Shown one piece after another: positions 1 through 10,328 of a stretch of 64,000 nucleotides of DNA. The DNA comes from Erwinia sp. E602 (GTDB taxonomy: Bacteria; Pseudomonadota; Gammaproteobacteria; Enterobacterales; Enterobacteriaceae): NCBI RefSeq assembly GCF_018141005.1, contig NZ_CP046582.1, forward strand, positions 1,488,001 to 1,552,000, given 5' to 3'. Under the pieces are notes generated by a model. That model was not told where the DNA came from. It made no database searches and saw nothing but the letters and a program-made list of their open reading frames with translations. The position numbers were made by a program, and so were the translations under genes. Each line of letters starts with the position of its first letter. Within the stretch, counting starts at the first letter, position 1.

Positions 1-89
1 TTGAAGGTAAACCTACCTATCAGTCGCTGGCCGACGTGCTGAAGCGCGCCTTCAGGCAGCTGGATAAAACCTTCCTCGACGATCTCTGA
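1..89 (+). CDS. 3' end of an unidentified gene (truncated by window edge)
   Basis: An open frame enters from the left edge and ends at a TGA at 87-89. It encodes about 29 C-terminal residues containing a basic, amphipathic stretch (VLKRAFRQLDKTFLDDL). Only 21 bp separate it from the GTG start of hxpA, so the two may be cotranscribed. I do not recognise the protein from this fragment. It is not the C-terminus of E. coli YfbU, which might be expected near hxpA. The coding call rests on the clean stop next to a Shine-Dalgarno-bearing downstream gene and on GC-rich codon choice. Confidence 0.45.
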   Translation, partial: EGKPTYQSLADVLKRAFRQLDKTFLDDL

Positions 90-110
90 CGCCCGATAAG
101 GAAACATGCA

Positions 111-770
111 GTGAAGAGTAAAGGCTTTTTATTTGATTTAGACGGTACGCTGGTGGATTCGCTGGCGGTGGTTGAGCAGTCCTGGATCATCTGGGGCGAA
201 CGCCACGGTATTGCGGCGGACGAGATCCTCGCCTTTATCCACGGCAAGCAGGCGATTACCTCGCTGCGCCACTTTATGCCTGGTGCCTCCGAAGAGGCGA
301 TCCGCGCCGAGTTCCTCTGGCTGGAGCAGCTGGAAGCGACCGAAACGGAGGGGATCGTGGCGCTGCCGGGGGCGCTGGCGCTGCTGGCGACCCTCGACGA
401 GCTGGCTATTCCCTGGGCGATCGTGACCTCGGGATCGGTGCCGGTGGCCAGCGCCCGTCACCGCGTGGCCGGGCTGCCGCAGCCGCACGCCTTTGTCACC
501 GCTGAGCGCGTGACGCGCGGTAAGCCGGAGCCGGACGCCTATCTGCTCGGCGCGCAGCTGCTGGAGCTGGAGCCGGAACAGTGCGTGGTGGTGGAAGACG
601 CCGCCGCCGGTATCCTTTCCGGGCTGGCCGCCGGCTGCCACGTGATCGCCGTCAACGCTCCGGCCGACGCGCCGCGGCTTGAGGACGTGGATATGGCGCT
701 GAGCTCGCTGGAAGAGCTGATTATCCATAAAGATGCAGAAGGTTTCGTGCACGTCCACCGCCGCCACTGA
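111..770 (+). CDS. hxpA: Hexitol/sugar phosphatase HxpA (YfbT), HAD superfamily
   Basis: This is a HAD-like phosphohydrolase of 219 aa that closely matches E. coli YfbT/HxpA. That enzyme dephosphorylates sugar and hexitol phosphates in the cytosol. The N-terminal DLDGT motif holds the nucleophile D9 and acid D11. The central VTSGS segment is motif II and the GKPEPDAYLLGA region with VVEDA gives motifs III and IV. The start is GTG at 111, because the ATG at 106 runs directly into a stop. An AAGGA ribosome site lies 8 bases upstream of the GTG. A strong hairpin terminator follows. Its neighbour yfbR is convergent, as expected for this locus. Confidence 0.93.
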   Translation: MKSKGFLFDLDGTLVDSLAVVEQSWIIWGERHGIAADEILAFIHGKQAITSLRHFMPGASEEAIRAEFLWLEQLEATETEGIVALPGALALLATLDELAIPWAIVTSGSVPVASARHRVAGLPQPHAFVTAERVTRGKPEPDAYLLGAQLLELEPEQCVVVEDAAAGILSGLAAGCHVIAVNAPADAPRLEDVDMALSSLEELIIHKDAEGFVHVHRRH

Positions 771-790
771 CCGCCGATTCAGCTAGCATC

Positions 791-827
791 AGAGCACTGA
801 GTATTTATCCTCTCAGTGCTTTTTTTC
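791..827 (+). terminator. Rho-independent terminator of hxpA
   Basis: Inverted arms AGCACTGAG and CTCAGTGCT are separated by a 10-base loop and followed by a run of seven T residues. This is a classic intrinsic terminator 21 bp after the hxpA stop, and it protects the convergent gene yfbR. Confidence 0.85.
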
Positions 828-857
828 TTTTCTGACCTGCCCTGTGTCTGATGCGGC

Positions 858-1454
858 TTACAGCGACTCCTGACTAATCTCATCCAGCGATAAGCTGAAG
901 CTCGGCACAAATACGGTCATAAAGTAGTCCATCTCCGGGCTGTGGCGCTGGGCGAGGGTTTTCTCCAGCCGCGCCTTGGCCAGCAGGAACTCGTTGTTAC
1001 CCGCCGACAGCTCCTCCAGGCACTTCAGATAAGCGCAAAGCGCGTCCGCCTGTTTGACGATGGCGGTCTCCGCCTCGCTGTGCTGTTGCTCATCTATCAG
1101 CGGTGCCCAGGCCGAACGCAGCTCTTCCGGCAGCATTTCGATCAGCTTCTGCTGGGCAATCTTCTCAATCTTTTTGTATTCGTGGGCGATTTGCGCGTTG
1201 TAGTACTTAACGGGCGTCGGCAGGTCGCCGGTCAGCACTTCGCTGGCATCATGATAAATGGCCATCATCGCGATACGGTCGGCGTTGAGGTTGCCGTTGA
1301 ATTTCTTATTTTTAATCACCGCCAGCGCGTGGGCGACCATGGCCACCTGCAGGCTGTGCTCGGAGACGTTTTCGGTGCGCACGTTGCGCATCAGCGGCCA
1401 GCGGTTGATCAGCTTCAGGCGCGAGAGGTGGGCGAAAAAATGACTCTGGTTCAT
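858..1454 (-). CDS. yfbR: 5'-deoxynucleotidase YfbR
   Basis: This is an HD-domain phosphohydrolase of 198 aa, one residue shorter than E. coli YfbR. YfbR hydrolyses deoxyribonucleoside 5'-monophosphates in the cytosol and helps balance dNTP precursors. The metal-binding HD signature is intact: H33 in the SEHSLQVA segment and H68-D69 in the [17 protein letters not shown] segment. The gene lies downstream of alaA on the same strand with an 80-bp gap, so it may be read through from alaA. Nothing unusual was seen. Confidence 0.95.
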   Translation of the reverse strand: MNQSHFFAHLSRLKLINRWPLMRNVRTENVSEHSLQVAMVAHALAVIKNKKFNGNLNADRIAMMAIYHDASEVLTGDLPTPVKYYNAQIAHEYKKIEKIAQQKLIEMLPEELRSAWAPLIDEQQHSEAETAIVKQADALCAYLKCLEELSAGNNEFLLAKARLEKTLAQRHSPEMDYFMTVFVPSFSLSLDEISQESL

Positions 1455-1534
1455 GATGTTGCCTCTGCTGGAAATGACAGAGAGCGGGGTTACCGCTCTC
1501 TGTTAACGTACGGAAAACACAAGGAACGCGGGGG

Positions 1535-2752
1535 TTACAGCTGGCGGTATCCGCCGAGGAAGCGACCAAACTTGTTAATCGCCATCTCAAGGTCATCAAC
1601 GCGCGGCAGGGTGACGATGCGCACGTGATCCGGCCACGGCCAGTTAAACGCGGTGCCCTGCACCAGCAGCACTTTTTCCTGCAGCAGGAAGTCCAGCACC
1701 ATCTTCTGGTCGTCGTGGATGTTGAACTTTTTCGCGTCAATTTTTGGGAACATATACAGCGCGCCCTGCGGCTTCACGCAACTGACGCCGGGGATCTCAT
1801 TAATCAGCTCCCATGCGCGGTTGCGTTGTTCATACAGTCGGCCGCCGGGCTGAATAAATTCACTAATGCTCTGATAGCCGCCGAGCGCGGTCTGGATCGC
1901 GTGTTGCGCCGGGACGTTGGCGCACAGGCGCATTGAGGCCAGCATCTCCAGCCCTTCAATATAGCCTTTGGCGTGTTTCTTCGGCCCGTTCAGCACCATC
2001 CAGCCCTGACGGAAGCCCGCCACGCGGTAGGTTTTTGATAAACCGTTAAAAGTGATGGTCAGCAGGTCCGGCGCCAGCGCAGCAATCGAGTGGTGCTGGG
2101 CGGCGTCATACAGAATTTTGTCGTAGATTTCGTCGGCGAAGATAATCAGGTTATGTTCGCGGGCGATCTCAACCACCTGCAGCAGCAGCTCTTTGCTGTA
2201 TACCGCACCGGTCGGGTTGTTCGGGTTAATGATCACAATGCCGCGGGTGCGCGGGGTGATCTTGCTGCGGATATCGTCGAGGTCCGGGAACCAGCCGGCA
2301 GATTCGTCGCACAGATAGTGCACGGCCTTGCCACTGGAGAGCGAAACGGCGGCGGTCCACAGCGGGTAGTCCGGGGCGGGGACCAGCATCTCATCACCGC
2401 TGTTCAGCAGCGCCTGCATCGACTGAACAATCAACTCTGACACGCCGTTGCCGATATAGATATCTTCCACGGTCATGTCACGCATGCCGCGTGCCTGGTA
2501 GTGCTGCATGATCGCTTTCCGCGCCGAGTAGAGGCCCTTGGAGTCGCAGTAGCCTTGCGCGCTCGGCAGGTTACGGATCACGTCAACCAGGATTTCGTCC
2601 GGGGCTTCAAAACCAAAGGGGGCAGGGTTACCGATGTTCAGCTTTAGGACTTTATTACCTTCTTCTTCGAGGCGTTTGGCTTCTTTCAACACCGGGCCGC
2701 GAATGTCGTAACACACATTATCCAGTTTGCTGGATTTATCAATTGGGGTCAT
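1535..2752 (-). CDS. alaA: Glutamate-pyruvate aminotransferase AlaA
   Basis: This class I/II PLP-dependent aminotransferase of 405 aa has the same length and register as E. coli AlaA (YfbQ). AlaA makes alanine from pyruvate and glutamate. The Schiff-base lysine is K240 within NGLSKTYRVAGFRQG. The NPNNPTG motif at about residue 176 and the ADEIY motif near 206 bind the cofactor. The start at 2752 is preceded by an AGGTGA ribosome site. It is divergent from lrhA across a 1 kb intergenic region, the arrangement also known in E. coli. Confidence 0.96.
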   Translation of the reverse strand: MTPIDKSSKLDNVCYDIRGPVLKEAKRLEEEGNKVLKLNIGNPAPFGFEAPDEILVDVIRNLPSAQGYCDSKGLYSARKAIMQHYQARGMRDMTVEDIYIGNGVSELIVQSMQALLNSGDEMLVPAPDYPLWTAAVSLSSGKAVHYLCDESAGWFPDLDDIRSKITPRTRGIVIINPNNPTGAVYSKELLLQVVEIAREHNLIIFADEIYDKILYDAAQHHSIAALAPDLLTITFNGLSKTYRVAGFRQGWMVLNGPKKHAKGYIEGLEMLASMRLCANVPAQHAIQTALGGYQSISEFIQPGGRLYEQRNRAWELINEIPGVSCVKPQGALYMFPKIDAKKFNIHDDQKMVLDFLLQEKVLLVQGTAFNWPWPDHVRIVTLPRVDDLEMAINKFGRFLGGYRQL

Positions 2753-3782
2753 CTTCTGTCACCTTGACTGGCAGAAAGCCATTTTCCGCCGGGAAAATTG
2801 AAACATCACACAATGTACTCCTCTCCCCGGTGCTTTTGAAGGGCGGCGGCAGGCTTTGACAGGTTAAAGGACGTTTTTTCCGGCAACTGGCAGAGTGGTG
2901 ACGAACAGGGGTTTAAGGTGACATTTCGTGCTTGTAAAGCGGCGTTCGTCGATACTAATAGCTGCCTGAGCCAGTTCCGGTATAGACTCTTGCCCCCTCA
3001 AGGGCAGACTACGTATCTGTAACTCTCCCGTTTAGGTAAAAAATGATGGATTAATGATAAAGTAAACAGTCAAACAAGCCTTATTTGTCTGTCTGTTTTT
3101 TGCTCAATTCGTCGATTGTGTAAAAGTTGAACGACCGGCGGGTCGGGTTTGACGTTATGCCTCCGGCACCAGAGCGAAGGCAAAAAAAATCGGATTTGCC
3201 CAATTTTTTGCCTGCTTTCGGCGGGTGACCGACTAAATCATACTTTAGTGATGAGAATAATCATCCTGGGGCTTAAAAAGTAGACGGCAGTATGTCAGGA
3301 TACCTTTCAGGAGACTTTGTAGCGGGCGAGCCGGTGTCGCGGGGAATGAAAAAATGCTTTTTATACCCCTGAAGCTTAAGTGACACTTAACTTTTTAGCT
3401 GTTTCCACAGCGTTCTGGTAATTTAATTTTCAGGGTTGTTTTAGACCCATCATTCCCCCTCTCAACACGTCATTGAGTCATCTCGGGGGAGCAATAACGA
3501 CAACGACGCGGCTTCCTGCAACTTATGGGTTAGTACTGCGTGCATTAATGATGTATCAGACGGAAGAACCTTTTCCACTTTAGCGATGCGGCTGGCGCGT
3601 GATGTGTCAGTGCAGGCGGGAGACCAGGTCCTTCACGTCAGCGAATGAAAGTAATGCATCGGGCAATGTTTCATTGCTTAGCACTATCGCCATTGCGCAC
3701 TAGTTATCGCCTTATCCCATTGATAGGGCTGGTAATACCAGGGTAGCTGTTTGTATAAAAAACTTATAAAGTGAAGAAAAAC
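2753..3782. other. Long alaA-lrhA intergenic region with candidate regulatory palindromes
   Basis: This is roughly 1030 bp without a convincing gene. It must hold the divergent alaA and lrhA promoters. In E. coli the lrhA transcript also has a long untranslated leader, so the size is not aberrant. Two symmetric sequences stand out. GATGA-N6-TCATC at 3250-3265 resembles an RcsB- or Fur-type operator. A 9-bp inverted repeat GGCAAAAAA/TTTTTTGCC lies at 3179-3212. AT-rich runs are frequent between 3180 and 3440, which would suit H-NS binding. No specific protein site can be assigned from sequence alone. Confidence 0.5.
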
Positions 3783-4712
3783 ATGACTAACGCAAATCGT
3801 CCGATACTCAATCTCGACCTCGATCTGCTGAGAACCTTTGTTGCCGTTGCCGATCTGAATACCTTTGCGGCGGCGGCGGCGGCGGTCTGCAGAACGCAGT
3901 CGGCAGTCAGCCAGCAGATGCAACGACTGGAGCAACTGGTCGGCAAAGAGCTGTTTGCCCGACATGGGCGTAATAAGCTGCTCACGGAACATGGGATTCA
4001 GCTACTGGGTTACGCCAGAAAAATCCTGCGCTTCAATGATGAAGCCTGCACCTCGCTGATGTACAGCAACATTCAGGGTGTACTGACTATCGGGGCGTCT
4101 GACGACACCTCCGATACCATCCTGCCGTTCCTGCTTAACCGCGTTACCTCGGTCTATCCGAAACTGGCGATTGACGTTCGGGTGAAGCGCAATCCGTTTA
4201 TGATGGAGATGCTCAATCAGGGCGAGGTCGACCTGGTGGTGACCACTTCCAGTCCGGGTAACTTTACCTGGCAGGTGCTGCGTACCTCGCCAACGCTGTG
4301 GTACTGCGCGGCGGATTACATCTTCCAGCGTGGCGAAGCGATTCCTCTGGTGCTGCTGGATGAGCCAAGCCCGTACCGTGACATGGCCATCGACCATCTG
4401 AACGAAGCGGGTATCCCGTGGCGCATCTCCTACGTGGCCTCTACGCTGGCGGCGGTCCGCGCGGCGGTGAAAGCCGGCCTCGGCGTGACGGCGCGTCCGG
4501 TCGAGATGATGAGCCCGGAACTGCGCGTGATGGGGGCGGCGGAAGGCCTGCCGCCGCTGCCGGATACGGAGTACCTGCTGTGCCGTAATCCGCAGAGCGA
4601 TAACGAGCTGGCGCTGGCAATCTTCAACGCAATGGAGTCGGGTAACGATCCGTACAGCCTGGCGGTGACGCCGACGACTGACGGTGCCGTCTTCCTTGAC
4701 GAAGAAGAGTGA
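3783..4712 (+). CDS. lrhA: LysR-type regulator LrhA
   Basis: This LysR-family transcription factor of 309 aa closely matches E. coli LrhA. LrhA represses flhDC and other motility and fimbrial genes and influences RpoS. The N-terminal winged HTH covers about residues 10-70, with [18 protein letters not shown] followed by the [12 protein letters not shown] recognition helix. The effector-binding domain follows and contains an AGLGVTARP segment. I chose the ATG at 3783 because it aligns with the E. coli N-terminus (ANRPI then LDLDLL). An in-frame GTG at 3771 is the alternative. The C-terminal tail is acidic. A terminator follows before nuoA, so lrhA is probably transcribed alone. Confidence 0.95.
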   Translation: MTNANRPILNLDLDLLRTFVAVADLNTFAAAAAAVCRTQSAVSQQMQRLEQLVGKELFARHGRNKLLTEHGIQLLGYARKILRFNDEACTSLMYSNIQGVLTIGASDDTSDTILPFLLNRVTSVYPKLAIDVRVKRNPFMMEMLNQGEVDLVVTTSSPGNFTWQVLRTSPTLWYCAADYIFQRGEAIPLVLLDEPSPYRDMAIDHLNEAGIPWRISYVASTLAAVRAAVKAGLGVTARPVEMMSPELRVMGAAEGLPPLPDTEYLLCRNPQSDNELALAIFNAMESGNDPYSLAVTPTTDGAVFLDEEE

Positions 4713-4774
4713 CTGTTAACGTAAACGATTATTTTTCTCATTAGTCAGTCGCTGCTGCCCGTTTAAATGTTTAA

Positions 4775-4816
4775 AAAAGGCCTTTCGTGTGAAATATTCA
4801 CCGAAAGGTCTTTTTA
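4775..4816 (+). terminator. Rho-independent terminator of lrhA
   Basis: The arms GGCCTTTCG and CGAAAGGTC enclose an A/T-rich loop. They are followed by a T run and preceded by an A run, so it could also act on antisense transcription. Confidence 0.8.
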
Positions 4817-5377
4817 TTGTGATTAATTCTGTCTGAACCTCCCGGTTAAAGCGCATTTCGCCATTCACCTGCTGCAAAAGCAGCCGTTAAGCCAAATCGA
4901 CATTCTTCCTTCCTGGTATGAATCAATTGGTTCAATTATTGAATTGATTTAGCCCCCCCGAGTCGCCTGTTTTTGATGCGAAAAAGATAAAAGTGTGTCC
5001 TGGATCAAAAAAATAACCCCATTAAGGGGCAGGAAAACGTGACTAATCCTGCCAAAATAGACAAATTCATAGACCTGTTTCCTGCAAGGATTTGCTCGCT
5101 GCACTATGATCACATGATGCCACTGACACGATTTAGCGCTTTTTTTAGGCACTAATTGTTAATGTGGTGTTGCGGCTGTAAATTAATGTGCGAATACATT
5201 TGTCTAAGTTGACAAAAGGTTAGTGAAAGGAGTAAAAAACCCCATAAAGTTGCTGGCTACTCTGGTGACAGCAAAATTTATAAGGTTTTTTCATTCTTCC
5301 CTTGAATCGTTGTGGTGTTGTTAACTGCCAGCATAGAGCAGGACGCGAGACACCACTTTTGGTGAGTAAGCAAAGGT
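4817..5377. other. AT-rich lrhA-nuoA intergenic region carrying the nuo promoter
   Basis: About 560 bp without a gene. This is the expected place for the nuo promoters, which in E. coli respond to ArcA, NarL, IHF and Fis. A TTGACA hexamer lies at 5209-5214, but no good -10 element follows at 17 bp, so promoter position is uncertain. A CCCC-ATTAA-GGGG hairpin occurs near 5018-5031. The region is much richer in A/T than the flanking genes. No coding sequence could be supported on either strand. Confidence 0.5.
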
Positions 5378-5815
5378 ATGTCAACAACCACAGAAGTCGT
5401 CGCCCATCATTGGGCATTTGCTGTTTTTCTCGTCGTCTCCATCGGCCTCTGCTGCCTGATGTTAGCCGGAGCATGGTTCCTCGGCTCAAAAGCCCGCGGA
5501 AGGCATACAAATACCCCTTTTGAATCCGGGATCGCCTCCGTTGGCAGCGCCAAACTGCGCCTGTCCGCCAAGTTCTATCTGGTCGCGATGTTCTTCGTCA
5601 TCTTCGACGTTGAGGCCCTCTATCTCTATGCATGGTCGACTGCCATTCGCGAAAGCGGCTGGGTCGGCTTTGTAGAAGCCGCCATTTTCATTTTGGTTCT
5701 GCTTGCTGGCCTGGTTTACCTCGTTCGCATCGGCGCGCTGGACTGGGCACCGCCCCGTCGTCGCTTTGATGTGAAGAAGACCACCATTTCGCATTCCAAT
5801 CGTCATACGCAGTAA
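5378..5815 (+). CDS. nuoA: NADH-quinone oxidoreductase subunit A
   Basis: This 145-aa inner-membrane subunit of complex I has three predicted transmembrane helices, at about residues 12-35, 65-90 and 95-118. It belongs to the subunit group that forms the quinone site at the membrane/peripheral-arm junction. The conserved [11 protein letters not shown] segment includes the acidic residues typical of NuoA. The N-terminus ([14 protein letters not shown]) matches E. coli closely, whereas the last 20 residues diverge. It is the first gene of a 13-gene operon and is followed 16 bp later by nuoB. Confidence 0.96.
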   Translation: MSTTTEVVAHHWAFAVFLVVSIGLCCLMLAGAWFLGSKARGRHTNTPFESGIASVGSAKLRLSAKFYLVAMFFVIFDVEALYLYAWSTAIRESGWVGFVEAAIFILVLLAGLVYLVRIGALDWAPPRRRFDVKKTTISHSNRHTQ

Positions 5816-5831
5816 CAGCGAGGCACAACAC

Positions 5832-6506
5832 ATGGACTATACGCTCACTCGCGTAGACCCCAACGGCGAAAACGACCGTTATCCCCTGCAGAAACAGGAG
5901 ATCGTCACCGATCCCCTGGAAAAGCACGTTCATCAAAGCGTCTACATGGGCAAGCTGGAACACGCCATGCACGACATGGTGAACTGGGGGCGCAAAAACT
6001 CACTCTGGCCGTTTAACTTCGGTCTTTCCTGTTGCTACGTCGAAATGACAACTTCGTTCACTGCGGTGCACGATGTGGCGCGTTTTGGCTCGGAAGTGAT
6101 TCGTGCGTCGCCGCGTCAGGCCGATTTCATGGTGGTGGCGGGGACCTGCTTCACCAAGATGGCCCCGGTAGTGCAGCGCCTGTATGACCAGATGCTGGAA
6201 CCTAAGTGGGTGATTTCAATGGGTGCCTGTGCCAACTCCGGCGGCATGTATGACATCTACTCCGTGGTGCAGGGCGTTGATAAGTTCCTGCCTGTGGATG
6301 TGTACATCCCTGGCTGCCCGCCGCGCCCGGAAGCCTACATGCAGGCGCTGCTGCTGCTGCAGGAGTCGATCGGCAAAGAGCGCCGTCCGCTGTCGTGGGT
6401 GGTGGGCGATCAGGGGGTTTATCGCGCCAATATGCAGTCTGAGCGCGAACGCAAACAGGCAGAGCGCATCGCGGTGACTAACCTGCGAACCCCTGACGAA
6501 ATTTAA
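5832..6506 (+). CDS. nuoB: NADH-quinone oxidoreductase subunit B
   Basis: This 224-aa subunit carries the terminal [4Fe-4S] cluster N2, which hands electrons to ubiquinone. Cluster ligands are visible as the tandem cysteines C67-C68 in [10 protein letters not shown]133 in MGACANSGG and C162 in IPGCPPRP. Compared with E. coli NuoB there is a four-residue insertion near residue 42 ([12 protein letters not shown]), ahead of the cluster-binding fold and probably harmless. It sits between nuoA and nuoC, with a 118-bp noncoding gap before nuoC. Confidence 0.97.
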   Translation: MDYTLTRVDPNGENDRYPLQKQEIVTDPLEKHVHQSVYMGKLEHAMHDMVNWGRKNSLWPFNFGLSCCYVEMTTSFTAVHDVARFGSEVIRASPRQADFMVVAGTCFTKMAPVVQRLYDQMLEPKWVISMGACANSGGMYDIYSVVQGVDKFLPVDVYIPGCPPRPEAYMQALLLLQESIGKERRPLSWVVGDQGVYRANMQSERERKQAERIAVTNLRTPDEI

Positions 6507-6624
6507 GACAGCAGTTTATGGATGTGGTCAATCAAGCGCGCAAAACAACACTAAGTCATCTGCGCTGACCCACCTGACGCCAACACTGAGTGCCTGTGTG
6601 ACAGGCCAGCATGGTGAATAACCT

Positions 6625-8424
6625 ATGACAGATTTAACCACGCAAGATCTCGCTCAGCCTTTATGGCAAACCCGTGATCACCAGGATGATCCGGTGATCG
6701 GCGAGCTGCGTAACCGCTTTGGACCGGATGCCTTTACCGTGCAGCCTACCCGCACCGGTGTGCCGGTGGTCTGGGTGCGTCGTGAGCAGTTACTGGAAAT
6801 TATTGAGTTCCTGCGCAAGCTGCCAAAACCCTACGTCATGCTGTATGACCTGCATGGCATGGACGAGCGCCTGCGTACCCACCGCGACGGTTTACCGGCC
6901 GCGGATTTTTCCGTTTTCTACCATTTCATCTCCATTGAACGCAACCGCGACATTATGCTCAAGGTGGCGTTGTCTGAAAATGACCTGCATGTGCCGACCA
7001 TCACCAAAATTTTCCCGAATGCCAACTGGTATGAGCGCGAAACCTGGGAGATGTTCGGTATCGACGTGGTTGGCCACCCGCACCTGACGCGCATCATGAT
7101 GCCGCAGACGTGGGAAGGGCACCCGCTGCGGAAAGACTACCCGGCGCGCGCCACCGAGTTTGACCCGTATGAGCTGACGAAGCAGAAAGAAGATCTGGAG
7201 ATGGAGTCGCTGACCTTCAAGCCGGAAGAGTGGGGCATGAAGCGCAGCACGGCCAATGAGGACTTTATGTTCCTCAACCTTGGCCCGAACCACCCGTCAG
7301 CGCACGGTGCGTTCCGCATCATCCTGCAGCTGGACGGTGAAGAGATCGTCGACTGCGTGCCGGACATCGGTTACCACCACCGCGGTGCGGAAAAGATGGG
7401 CGAACGCCAGTCCTGGCACAGCTACATTCCGTACACCGACCGCATCGAGTATCTCGGCGGCTGCGTGAACGAAATGCCGTACGTGCTGGCGGTAGAAAAA
7501 CTGGCCGGTATCAAAGTGCCCGAGCGCGTGGACGTGATCCGCGTGATGCTATCAGAGCTGTTCCGTATCAACAGCCACCTGCTGTATATCTCGACCTTTA
7601 TTCAGGACGTTGGTGCCATGTCACCGGTGTTCTTTGCCTTTACCGACCGCCAGAAAATTTATGACGTAGTGGAAGCCATCACCGGTTTCCGTATGCACCC
7701 AGCCTGGTTCCGCATCGGCGGTGTGGCGCATGACCTGCCGAAAGGCTGGGAACGCCTGCTGCGCGAATTCCTCGACTGGATGCCAAAGCGTCTGAAAGCC
7801 TACGAACAGACCGCGCTGAAGAACTCGGTGCTGATTGCCCGTTCTAAAGGCGTTTCCGCCTACAACATGGAAGAGGCCCTGGCGTGGGGCACTACCGGTG
7901 CTGGCCTGCGCGCCACCGGTCTCGACTTTGACGTGCGTAAATGGCGTCCGTACTCCGGTTACGAGAACTTCGACTTTGAAGTGCCGATCGGTGATGGCGT
8001 CAGCTGTGCTTACACCCGTGTGATGCTGAAGATGGAAGAGATGCGCCAGAGTATGCGCATTCTGGAGCAGTGCCTGAAGAACATGCCGGCAGGCCCGTTC
8101 AAAGCCGACCATCCGCTGACCACGCCGCCGCCGAAAGAGCGCACGCTGCAGCATATCGAAACCCTGATCACTCACTTCCTGCAGGTTTCCTGGGGCCCGG
8201 TAATGCCGGCCAACGAATCCTTCCAGATGATTGAGGCGACCAAAGGGATCAACAGTTACTACCTGACCAGCGACGGCAGCACCATGAGCTACCGCACCCG
8301 CGTGCGCACGCCGAGCTTCCCGCACCTGCAGCAGATCCCTTCGGTGATCAACGGCAGCCTGGTATCCGACCTGATCGTATACCTCGGTAGTATTGATTTT
8401 GTTATGTCAGACGTGGACCGCTAA
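6625..8424 (+). CDS. nuoC: NADH-quinone oxidoreductase fused subunit C/D
   Basis: This is a fusion protein of 599 aa. The NuoC (30-kDa) part covers about residues 1-190 and the NuoD (49-kDa) part about 210-599. The fusion is usual in Enterobacterales. The C part contains [18 protein letters not shown]. The D part has the [11 protein letters not shown] segment that lines the quinone pocket, and the YHHRGAEK segment. The protein belongs to the peripheral arm and binds NuoB around cluster N2. The stop is followed two bases later by the nuoE start. Confidence 0.97.
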   Translation: MTDLTTQDLAQPLWQTRDHQDDPVIGELRNRFGPDAFTVQPTRTGVPVVWVRREQLLEIIEFLRKLPKPYVMLYDLHGMDERLRTHRDGLPAADFSVFYHFISIERNRDIMLKVALSENDLHVPTITKIFPNANWYERETWEMFGIDVVGHPHLTRIMMPQTWEGHPLRKDYPARATEFDPYELTKQKEDLEMESLTFKPEEWGMKRSTANEDFMFLNLGPNHPSAHGAFRIILQLDGEEIVDCVPDIGYHHRGAEKMGERQSWHSYIPYTDRIEYLGGCVNEMPYVLAVEKLAGIKVPERVDVIRVMLSELFRINSHLLYISTFIQDVGAMSPVFFAFTDRQKIYDVVEAITGFRMHPAWFRIGGVAHDLPKGWERLLREFLDWMPKRLKAYEQTALKNSVLIARSKGVSAYNMEEALAWGTTGAGLRATGLDFDVRKWRPYSGYENFDFEVPIGDGVSCAYTRVMLKMEEMRQSMRILEQCLKNMPAGPFKADHPLTTPPPKERTLQHIETLITHFLQVSWGPVMPANESFQMIEATKGINSYYLTSDGSTMSYRTRVRTPSFPHLQQIPSVINGSLVSDLIVYLGSIDFVMSDVDR

Positions 8425-8426
8425 TT

Positions 8427-8942
8427 ATGCACGATCAACGAATTGCGATCGAAACGATCGAAGTTACTGAAGCTTTCATGCTGAGTGCGACAGAGCGCGA
8501 CGCCATCGAGCATGAGAAGCACCACTACGAAGATGCCCGTGCCGCCTCTATTGAAGCGCTGAAAATCGTACAGAAGCAGCGCGGCTGGGTGCCGGACGGC
8601 GCGATCGGTGCCATTGCCGACGTACTGGGCATCCCGGCCAGCGACGTTGAAGGCGTTGCCACCTTCTACAGCCAGATCTACCGCACGCCGGTGGGTCGCC
8701 ATGTGATCCGTTACTGTGACAGCGTGGTGTGCCATATCACCGGCTATCAGGGGATCCAGACGGCGCTGGAAGAGAATCTGCATATCAAGCCAGGCCAGAC
8801 TACCGCGGACGGGCGTTTTACCCTGCTGCCAACCTGCTGCCTCGGTAACTGCGACAAAGGGCCGGTAATGATGGTGGGTGATGATACCCACGTGCATCTG
8901 ACCCCGGAAGGTATCGTCAAATTACTGGAGCAGTATCAATGA
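8427..8942 (+). CDS. nuoE: NADH-quinone oxidoreductase subunit E
   Basis: This 171-aa subunit of the NADH-dehydrogenase module carries the [2Fe-2S] cluster N1a. Ligands by family are C97 and C102 (RYCDSVVC) and C138 and C142 in the PTCCLGNC segment. The N-terminal helical bundle (about 25-80) is typical. The protein is five residues longer than E. coli NuoE, at its N-terminus. Its stop overlaps the nuoF start in an ATGA, indicating translational coupling of the E/F pair that works as one flavoprotein unit. Confidence 0.96.
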   Translation: MHDQRIAIETIEVTEAFMLSATERDAIEHEKHHYEDARAASIEALKIVQKQRGWVPDGAIGAIADVLGIPASDVEGVATFYSQIYRTPVGRHVIRYCDSVVCHITGYQGIQTALEENLHIKPGQTTADGRFTLLPTCCLGNCDKGPVMMVGDDTHVHLTPEGIVKLLEQYQ

Positions 8943-10279
8943 GACAGATCGTGCGTACTGCCGAAACCCATCCGCTGACCTGGCGGATGCGTGAGGATAA
9001 GGCACCGGTATTTTTTGACGAATACCGCAGCAAAAACGGTTATGCCGGCGCGGAAAAAGCGCTGAAAAGCATGTCACCGGAAGAGATCGTCAATGCGGTT
9101 AAAGACTCCGGCCTGAAAGGGCGCGGCGGTGCCGGCTTCTCCACCGGCCTGAAGTGGAGCCTGATGCCGAAAGACGAGTCCATGAACATCCGTTACCTGC
9201 TGTGTAACGCCGATGAGATGGAACCGGGCACCTATAAAGACCGTCTGCTGATGGAGCAGATGCCACACCAGCTGGTGGAAGGCATGCTGATCAGCGCCTT
9301 CGCGCTGAAAACCTACCGCGGCTACATCTTCCTGCGCGGCGAGTATATCGAGGCGGCGGAAAACCTGCGCCGCGCGATTGCCGAAGCCACCGAAGCGGGC
9401 CTGCTGGGTAAAAATATCCTCGGCACCGGCTTTGACTTCGAGCTGATGGTCCACACCGGTGCCGGCCGCTACATCTGCGGTGAAGAGACGGCGCTGATTA
9501 ACTCGCTGGAAGGCCGCCGCGCCAACCCGCGCTCCAAGCCGCCGTTCCCGGCCTCGGCCGGTGCCTGGGGCAAGCCGACCTGCGTAAATAACGTGGAAAC
9601 CCTCTCCAACGTGCCGGCGATCCTTGCCAACGGCGTGGAGTGGTACAAGAACATCTCTACCAGCGACGACGCCGGTACCAAAATGATGGGCTTCTCTGGC
9701 CGGGTGAAAAACCCGGGCGTCTGGGAACTGCCGTTTGGCACCACCGCGCGCGAGATCCTCGAAGAGTACGCCGGCGGCATGCGTGACGGGCTGAAGTTTA
9801 AAGCCTGGCAGCCGGGCGGTGCCGGGACCGACTTCCTCACCGAGCAGCACCTCGACCTGCCGATGGAGTTTGCCACCATTGGCAAAGCCGGCAGCCGTCT
9901 GGGTACCGCGCTGGCGATGGCGGTGGACCACGAGATCAATATGGTGTCGCTGGTGCGTAACCTGGAAGAGTTCTTCGCCCGCGAATCCTGCGGCTGGTGT
10001 ACGCCCTGCCGCGATGGCCTGCCGTGGAGCGTCAAAATTCTGCGCGCGCTGGAGCGTAAGCAGGGGCAGCCTGGGGATATTGAAACCCTGCTGCAACTCT
10101 GCCGCCAGCTCGGCCCGGGTAAAACCTTCTGTGCGCATGCGCCTGGTGCGGTAGAGCCGCTGCAGAGCGCCATTAAATACTTCCGCGAAGAGTTCGAAGC
10201 GGGGATGGCGCCTCAGGTTTACAGCAACGCTCACGCAATTAGCGGCATCCAGCCCAACCTGTTAAAGGCGCGCTGGTAA
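8939..10279 (+). CDS. nuoF: NADH-quinone oxidoreductase subunit F (NADH-binding)
   Basis: This 446-aa subunit binds NADH and FMN and carries the [4Fe-4S] cluster N3, so it is the electron entry point of complex I. The nucleotide-binding glycine motif GRGGAGF lies near residue 61. The FMN region [16 protein letters not shown] lies near 178. The N3 ligands are in [12 protein letters not shown] near 350, plus a later cysteine (TFCAHA). Sequence and length match E. coli over the full protein. The ATG overlaps the nuoE stop. Confidence 0.97.
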   Translation: MRQIVRTAETHPLTWRMREDKAPVFFDEYRSKNGYAGAEKALKSMSPEEIVNAVKDSGLKGRGGAGFSTGLKWSLMPKDESMNIRYLLCNADEMEPGTYKDRLLMEQMPHQLVEGMLISAFALKTYRGYIFLRGEYIEAAENLRRAIAEATEAGLLGKNILGTGFDFELMVHTGAGRYICGEETALINSLEGRRANPRSKPPFPASAGAWGKPTCVNNVETLSNVPAILANGVEWYKNISTSDDAGTKMMGFSGRVKNPGVWELPFGTTAREILEEYAGGMRDGLKFKAWQPGGAGTDFLTEQHLDLPMEFATIGKAGSRLGTALAMAVDHEINMVSLVRNLEEFFARESCGWCTPCRDGLPWSVKILRALERKQGQPGDIETLLQLCRQLGPGKTFCAHAPGAVEPLQSAIKYFREEFEAGMAPQVYSNAHAISGIQPNLLKARW

Positions 10280-10328
10280 GCAAAGTTTAACGCCCGTTTA
10301 TGACGGGCCTTACGGAAGCATGTTCACT

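Noticed and set aside
4949..5152. A 67-codon minus-strand frame between lrhA and nuoA
   Set aside because: AT-rich composition with no codon bias; it lies in the expected nuo control region.
9074..10234. A 386-codon open frame antisense to nuoF
   Set aside because: Composition is His/Arg/Gln-rich as expected of complementary GC-rich coding DNA, and no domain is recognisable.
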